Made by a program: the position numbers and the translations under genes. From Anaeramoeba flamelloides (taxonomy: Eukaryota > Metamonada > Anaeramoebidae), in NCBI GenBank assembly GCA_027625915.1, contig JANTQA010000070.1, forward strand, positions 6,515,001 to 6,579,000: a DNA stretch of 64,000 nt, in the 5' to 3' direction. The notes under the pieces were generated by a model. The model saw nothing but the letters and a program-made list of their open reading frames with translations. It had not been told where the DNA came from and ran no database searches. Shown here piece by piece: positions 58,601 through 64,000 of this stretch (position 1 is the first letter of the stretch; the number at the start of each line of letters is the position of its first letter).

Positions 58601-61600
58601 GATACCATCAACCAATTGTATGTTGTTTTTTAATTTAGCAAACTCAACACTAACCTTCTATCAACCATTGAAAAAAAATTTTCAGATCTAAGGAGACAGA
58701 TTACTTAACTTTAAAAAAGGAAATGAAAACAAAACAAAAAAGAAAAAAAATCAAAATAGTTTGTAAAATCAAAATTTTTTCCAAATTGAATTTAAATTGT
58801 GGTATTATTATTCTTCCAACTGTTTAAACTGTGTCAAAATTTTTGGAATATAGTTTATATCTTATGAGTTATAATCTTGTCTACCGAAAAGCTAGGATAA
58901 AAAACTCGAAATAAATTTAGGGTTTCATGGAGTGTCGTAAAGTGACAGGTTTTCTAGAATTCAAAAGAATGAAGAAAAATCAAAGATTTTTCTCAATTCT
59001 TTTAAATTCTAGAAAAGCTTTAGACAAACAGAAGTTACTTTTGTTGGATCACATCTCTTCAATAATAAAAATAATTAAACATTAAAAATAAGATTTGAAA
59101 AAGAAATAAGAAACTTAAATTTCAGAAGATCTGAATGAGATAGACTTACTTTTTAATAATGCCAAGTATCCATTTAACATTTTTTTAAAAGCACCAAATC
59201 GTACCACCAAAGTATTTCATCTAATAAATTTGTTGAACTTTGTAATCTTGTATTGCGCCCAAACACATAAAAATATCTTCAAGAATTGTTTTTTTTAGAA
59301 GATATAGTATTTTTTTTGAAAATTAGCTTAAAACCCAGTGTCAGCTTTTTTAAATGAAAACAAAATAAGAAAAAAGAAAAAAAAGCTTAAAAATAAGAAA
59401 AAAACTGATCGTTTGAAGTATGTGTACTTTTTGGATTGTAATGTGACTGAATTGGTTTGAGATATGTAAAAACCAAAATTATCTGAGTTTGATCTGTGAA
59501 CAAAGGTATGGGTATAGATTTATTGTTATAAAATTTTTATTTTTATTTGTTAAATAAAAAGTTGACAAAACCCAAAAGAAAAAAATGAAAAGCTATACAA
59601 TTTTTTTTGAACATCAGAAAATACTAAATAGAAATTAATAACCAACAGTTAAATTTATTCTGATCCCTCTTTTTTTGAATTGAATTATTTATTAATTAAA
59701 ATCAGAAATACAAAAAAAAAAAAAATATAAAAATTCGTTAATTTTTTTACTTTTTTTACCTATTATGTTTAATTTTGAAGTCGATCCCTTTTTTGATGAT
59801 GTTTTTATAATCAACTTTTTCAAGTTTTTTGTTTGGTTAATTGAAATGTTAACTTTTTTTCATATTTTTTCAATTTCGTTTAAAAAACTCGTTTTGGAAT
59901 TCTTTCAAAGACTTGGTAGCTGGTCATAAATTTTTATTATTTTTATAAATTTTTAGCTAAGAAAACAAAAAAAGAAAAGATCTTAGTTAGATATTTAAAA
60001 TTATTTTCAAACATGTTATTAGAGTGTTATAAAAAACTTGAAATGAAAAATGGATGATATTGAAGGGAATTTTGTTATAAAAATGTTTTAAAGCTGTTTT
60101 AAAAAATTTTTTTTATTAGGGTATTAAGGGCCGAGCAATTACGTTGAAAAAGAATTTTCTGAAATGGAAAAAAACAATTTTGGTAATTTTTTATGAATGT
60201 GTAATAACAATCAAAAACGAATCAACGTGTGATACACAATTGATCTATAAAAATCAACAATGAAAAACAAGGATATTTTTAGAAAAAAGTAAATTTGAAA
60301 TGTCTTGATTTCCAATTTAAATCGATGTAAATTATAATTTTGAAAACGACTATGTTGGTTTGAAGTTTCGCTCTTTTGATGATTTTCGAGATCTCGAAGA
60401 TTTTTTTGATTTTTCATTTTTTCATTTTTTCAAAAGAGTTATTTTTATCTCAAGAATGTTACAAAATCCTTAATATGTCAAAGTTAGATGGGCGAAAGGT
60501 AACTAAAATGAGATTAAAGTGAATTAAATTTATTTTATACTGAAAGAAAACAATCAGTTTCAAATTGAAGAAATTTGTGTGTTTGAAAATTTAAAACGAG
60601 AAAAGATTATTTTTTTTTTTTCAAAATTTGAATTTTTTGTAACTAGAATTATTTGAAACTTTTATTTTTGTCGTGGATTTATGAAATTGAGAATGTTTTG
60701 AATTTTTTTTTTTGATTTTTGAATTTCAAGATCCTCATAATTTTTCTTGTTTGTGGTTTGACTTTTTTGCCATTGAGATCCTCATAATTTTTCTTGTTTG
60801 TGGTTTGAATTTTTTTACTTTGAGATCCTCTGAATTTATTTTTATTATTTGAATTTTTGAAATTGACAATCCTATTAAACTTTTTTTTGCTAATTGCATT
60901 TTTTGTTAGTGAGATTATGTGGATTTTTTTTTTTGACAATTTATATATTTTGTAATTGATATATGTTTTTTTTTTGATGTTATTTGAAAATTGAAGAATT
61001 GTTAATTTTTTTTTATTATTTAAATTTTTGGTTATTCATCAAACTCTGTATTTTTTAGATACTTTTAAACTTTTTTTTTTTTATAATTCGATTTTTGAAA
61101 TTGGGAATATGTGAAACTGTTTCTCTTTAATTGAATATTTTGATGATTAGATACTTTGAATTTTTTTTTTTGTTAATTAAAATATTTTGCCAATCAAAAT
61201 AAGTGTAATTCCACAAAGCCATTTTTAGTGTCAAGTCACTTCTTGAATATGGAGTAATTTCACGATAAGTGACTGGTCACTTAAGAAGATTTGATTTAAT
61301 TGAAAAGATAAAAGCCTTTGGATCTTTGAAAAAAAAAATGATGTTCTAAAAAAAAATTAAATTTCAAAGATAAAACTTTAAGTAAAAAACATATATATTT
61401 TTTTTTTCAAGTGTCGAAAATTAAGAACTCCAAATAGTTTAAAAATTGAATGATTGAATAAAAAACTATTCAAAATTTTTGTTATTTTGTACATTTCAAA
61501 AGTATTAAAATTAAAATTAAAATTTTTCACTTTTGAAAAAAAAGAAAAAATTTAATGATCTAAATTATTTTTAATTTATATTTTTATGATAAATCAACTA

Positions 61601-62495
61601 ATGATAATTATCAGGTTATTTTTTTTTTTTTATTCAAACCAGTATTATTGAAACCTATATGAATTAAATTTTCAGAAATAACAAACAAAATTTAATTTCA
61701 AAATTCATCTTTAAAATTAAACAAAAAATGTGAAAATAAATTGGAATGGTTCGTCATCAATCTTCCAATTTCAAAATATTTTTGATTGGGTTACTTTTAA
61801 ATGGTATAATAGGGTATGATAAAATAAATGGGATTTGAAAAAATATTGTCAAATTATATGGAATTTTTGGAGTCTTTAAAAATTTAAACTAATGATCTTT
61901 TAAGATTTTATTTAAAGCCCTTATTTTTTTAATAACCCTAATGAATATTCTTAATTTCTTGAAATTAAAATTTATTTTTATTGCAAATTGAATTTTCATA
62001 AAAACTTTTAATTGGAAAAATTTTTGATTATTTTAAGTATTTTTCATTTTTCATTTTTCATTTTTTTAGAACTACTTGAAGGAAAATATTGATCACAATT
62101 CTAATTAATGAAATTAAATTAAATAATTTTTTTATATATCTTTAATAGCAAGAAGGCTATGGAGAGACTATTATACAACCGTCGATGCTGTTATTTTTAT
62201 TGTTGACGTCGCTGATCAGGAAAGATTAGAGGAATCCAAAAAGGAATTAAATTCGCTGTTATCTTGTGAAGAACTACGCTCAGTTCCGTTTTTAGTTTTA
62301 GGGAATAAAATTGACAAAAAAGAAGCTGTTTCAGAAGAAGAACTCCGAACAATTATGGATCTCAGTTTTACAACAGGAAAAAATGAAAAATCTAAAAACG
62401 GTGAATTAAGGTCAATTGAAGTCTTTATGTGTTCAATTAAAAATAGAATGGGTTATAAAGAAGGGTTCCAATGGATTGGAAAGCAACTTAAATAA
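52632..62495 (+). CDS. SAR1: SAR1 small GTPase (COPII coat), three exons
   Basis: Exons 52632-52794, 52922-52987 and 62149-62495 give 191 residues (usual 189-198). Junctions are phase 1 and phase 1. Sar1 recruits Sec23/24 and Sec13/31 to ER exit sites and drives COPII vesicle budding. Visible signatures are the amphipathic membrane-inserting N-terminus [16 protein letters not shown], the P-loop [14 protein letters not shown] in switch 1, DLGGH with catalytic-site His74, [12 protein letters not shown] and the C-terminal [17 protein letters not shown]. No N-myristoylation glycine at position 2, as expected for Sar1 and unlike Arf. Donors are GTAAAA and GTTTTA; acceptors are ATATAG and TAATAG. 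The second intron, 9.2 kb, is the largest here. Confidence 0.96.
53600..54060. mobile_element. Inverted-repeat element in SAR1 intron 2
   Basis: Left arm tagcctttgggaaaaaaagt, then ttcaacacgattttaaattg and agagaatcacagaaaacg. The right arm is the complement (cgttttctgtgattctct, caattgaaaatcgtgttg, ttttttcccaaaggcta). About 455 bp; non-coding apart from a meaningless basic frame. Confidence 0.7.
55705..56250 (-). mobile_element. Non-autonomous element with a LINE family 1 tail, copy 2
   Basis: Inverted copy of 39958-40520. The 5' side begins near accctggtcgaatcttc, and gagttacaaaggaaaa becomes agttacaaaggaaaaa. The 3' side ends aaaaggacatttagagtgta and a tail of AAT repeats. It lies antisense to its host gene, as does copy 1. 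Confidence 0.65.
56321..56720. repeat. Subterminal array of ACATGTTTTAAAA / TATAACATGTTATA words
   Basis: After the inverted end ccctaataaaaaac, about 400 bp repeats acatgtt, ttttaaaaca and ttataacatg in both orientations at least a dozen times. The matching inverted end (ttttttttattagggta) and a shorter array lie at about 60000-60130. Clusters of short palindromic words near the ends are typical of transposase-binding subterminal repeats. Confidence 0.5.
56810..58317 (+). CDS. Candidate nested gene: 79-residue tail-anchored, RAMP4/SERP1-like protein
   Basis: Three exons with good signals: 56810-56885, 57935-58018 and 58238-58317. Both junctions are phase 1 and keep one frame: ATG start, donors GGTAATG and GGTACAC, acceptors TTTAG and AAAG, TAA stop. 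Exon 1 reads [20 protein letters not shown]. Exon 2 is polar and basic ([20 protein letters not shown]). Exon 3 is a single hydrophobic segment: [24 protein letters not shown]4/SERP1/Ysy6 are tail-anchored ER proteins attached to the Sec61 translocon. Their helix has the pattern LF-hydrophobic-VV-G-G/S-x-IFQII, and a TTT or TW precedes it, both also seen here. The N-terminal half does not show the family's usual RxxxxNxK motif, so identity is tentative. The exons are short enough that chance cannot be excluded. Confidence 0.33.
56990..57046. repeat. Minisatellite with 9-bp units
   Basis: Five to six copies of units like ttctgtgat and tactgtgat in a row. Confidence 0.75.
58330..58520. mobile_element. 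Tc1-like inverted ends
   Basis: caaaaatttggacacaccca at 58336 is mirrored by ataggtgtgtccaaaata at 58506. A diverged relative begins at about 44340 (aaaatttagatacac). Ends with GTGTCCAAA are common in Tc1/mariner elements. No transposase lies between. Confidence 0.5.
58550..58800. repeat. Dispersed repeat R3, inverted partial copy
   Basis: Complement of the R3 centre (ttgatcgatcaaatgat, accatcaaccaa, ttagcaaactcaaca). Confidence 0.5.
60640..61190. repeat. Degenerate minisatellite of about 50-bp units
   Basis: Two consecutive nearly identical units (gagatcctcataatttttct and on) at 60728-60825 grade into about nine increasingly diverged units of the form tttgaattttttttttga, then gaaattgagat. 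Open frames read across it are artefacts of the repeat. Confidence 0.6.
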
Positions 62496-63817
62496 TTTTA
62501 TTAGTTAAAAATAGTGAAAGAAATAAATTAATTTTGAAATGGCTATCTTAGCTTTTGCTATTACGAATATTTTTTTCTTCATGTTTTTAAAAAGAAATGA
62601 ATATTACATAAAATGTGGTTCAAAAAAAAAAAAAAAACAATAACCGATCATTATTATTATTATTATTCTTTTATATTTTTCCATAAATACATTTTTTTTT
62701 GACTCTTTTTTTTTTTTTCTGAAGAGATTCAATAATAACTACACTGTTATTATTCCAGATTGTAGAAGAATCTTTATACTTGGCTATTTTTCACTTAAAT
62801 AATTAGTAGACAGATATGCCCAATCTAATTGTAAATAATCATTGTAGTGAATATTTTTCTAAAAAAATATACCCTTTCACACTTAAAATTTCAACATTTA
62901 TAAAATACTCCACTCAAAAATTGTTTATTAATTTCAAAAATCAATCAACCAAATTTTGAAATTTATTGTTCTTGTTTAGAATTTTGTATCAAAGCTCTTA
63001 GGCAGGAAAACTTTAGGTAATAAAGAAAAACCAAACAAAACAATTTGAAATTAAAAATAATTACAAAAGAATAAAAAATATATAGAAATTTGGGTAAAAT
63101 AGTGCCAGATTCTGAGAGATCGTGTTTGGGTTTTTTTCAATTAAAAAGAATTGACTGAAGCCAATGATTTTTCTCGATTTTTTAATATTAAAAAAAAAAA
63201 AAACATAATGAGACATGAAATATCAATTGTTAATCAAAAATTTTAGAATTTTTATTTTTTATTCTATATTCTTTTTATCTGGTTTTTATCCATCATGTTA
63301 ATTCAGCTGAAATGTTGCAAAATCTAGTCGAGTGGCTATCTTTTGTGTTATTTAAAAGAATAGAAAAAAATCTTAAATTTTACACCATTCTTTTAAATTT
63401 CCGAAAATAGGAACTTCGGTTTTCCAGAATTCGAAAGATTTTATCAAAATCTATATATTTCACTCCATTATTTTGAATTCCTGAAAACCGATCGACAGAA
63501 AATATATTTTTAATTTAGCCAATAAAAATGGTATTATTATTTATAAATATTTTAATTATTTTTATTCTTCTCTTTTTTTTTTATTTCGATAAAATTTTCT
63601 TTAATTAATTCCTTTCTCTAAATAATAAATAAATAAATTTTAAATTTTTGATTGATAAGAACCTTAAAAAACCAAATTATTTATACACTTTGATGGAATC
63701 TGAATAATATGTGATAAAATGGATTATTCGCGAAATAACTCTACATTAAAAAAAAAAAAAATAAAAAAAAAAAAATTGAAAAAAATAAATATTTATTATT
63801 TTGATAAGATAAATAAT
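62496..63817. other. Spacer downstream of SAR1, repeat R1 copy
   Basis: SAR1 and the unidentified gene at the window end converge here. Repeat R1 occupies about 62940-63620, including a copy of the palindromic mosaic motif near 63340-63490. No gene is supported. Confidence 0.55.
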
Positions 63818-64000
63818 TTAAAATCTTTTATAATAACCTTTACGAATTGGTCTTGTTTTTTTAACAAAAATTTCATCATTATCATGTTTTTTTCTCCAAG
63901 AAGCAAGTTTATATTTCCAGAAAGGGCTGTTATCTATCTTGATTTTAGGATAAGAGATTTTTAAATTTTTTGCATCAAAACCAGAAATTTGGATAAAAGA
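63818..64000 (-). CDS. Last exon of an unidentified protein (runs off the window)
   Basis: Open from the window edge to TAA at 63818-63820, 60 residues: FIQISGFDAKNLKISYPKI, then NSPFWKYKLASWRKKHD, and an end KKTRPIRKGYYKRF. Composition is varied and basic, unlike the low-complexity chance frames around it, and no acceptor is needed within the window. I do not recognise the family; the Lys/Arg-rich C-terminus would suit an RNA-binding or ribosomal protein, which is a guess. Confidence 0.5.
   Translation of the reverse strand, partial: SFIQISGFDAKNLKISYPKIKIDNSPFWKYKLASWRKKHDNDEIFVKKTRPIRKGYYKRF

Larger units (their letters stand above)
52988..62148 (+). other. SAR1 intron 2 (9.2 kb), repeat-filled, possible nested gene
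   Basis: From left: a family E relative (53385-53590), an inverted-repeat element (53600-54060), a LINE-tailed element (55705-56250), subterminal repeat arrays and inverted ends (56321, 60130), a nested gene candidate (56810-58317), minisatellites, Tc1-like ends (58335-58515) and an inverted R3 copy (58550-58800). 54060-55700 and 61200-62148 show nothing I can support. Confidence 0.6.

Noticed and set aside
59180-59300. Minus-strand frame reading [20 protein letters not shown] and a nearby GTAAGT
   Set aside because: The frame reaching the donor is interrupted and the other one does not reach it; no gene model is possible.
60679-60939. 86-residue minus-strand Lys/Asn-rich frame
   Set aside because: It runs across the minisatellite and mirrors its unit length.
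1-64000. CRISPR arrays, bacterial-type operons, LTR or virus-like elements
   Set aside because: No regularly spaced direct repeats, no clustered same-strand prokaryote-like genes, and no LTR pair or capsid-like frame were seen.

Overview
The window is a nuclear fragment from a very AT-rich eukaryote, most likely a single-celled protist. The evidence is GT-AG introns in eukaryotic house-keeping genes, homopolymer runs everywhere, LINEs with target-site duplications and a Pol III-type locus ending in oligo-T. All complete recognised genes end in TAA and none needs a reassigned codon. I cannot name the lineage. I see no LTR element, Polinton, other virus-like fossil, or CRISPR array.

Layout. 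1-4894 is repeat-rich non-coding DNA. A class I histone deacetylase (4895-10914, +, three exons) comes first. A SWEET-type sugar transporter follows (13322-20823, -, three exons that I assembled from short open frames). After it lie a weak small-gene candidate (21331-25751, -) and intronless PIG-C/GPI2 (26410-27357, +). Next come a perfect 134-bp-arm hairpin element, a tRNA-like Pol III locus with an odd nested architecture (31646-31798, -), and a Get2/CAML-like membrane protein (32303-33073, -). A truncated LINE with a clear target-site duplication sits at 36028-38078. Then come deoxyhypusine synthase (38760-42993, -, two exons), an intronless membrane-anchored molybdenum-cofactor-sulfurase-like protein (46639-48450, -) and SAR1 (52632-62495, +, three exons). 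SAR1 has a 9.2-kb second intron that may hold a nested small tail-anchored protein gene (56810-58317, +). The window ends inside the last exon of an unidentified gene (63818-64000, -).

Non-coding DNA is built largely of repeats: TA-flanked palindromic MITEs, TTAA-flanked elements in a short and a long form, a CACTA-type MITE, two LINE families whose 3' ends fold into different-sequence hairpins, a non-autonomous element borrowing the LINE tail, and several dispersed 300-900-bp repeats. Introns are mostly 1-9 kb and hold much of this material, with elements nested in elements.

The genes are not an operon or pathway cluster. Several touch the ER: SAR1 (COPII budding), PIG-C (GPI anchor start), the Get2-like and RAMP4-like candidates (ER membrane insertion and translocon). 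I treat that as coincidence unless synteny shows otherwise.
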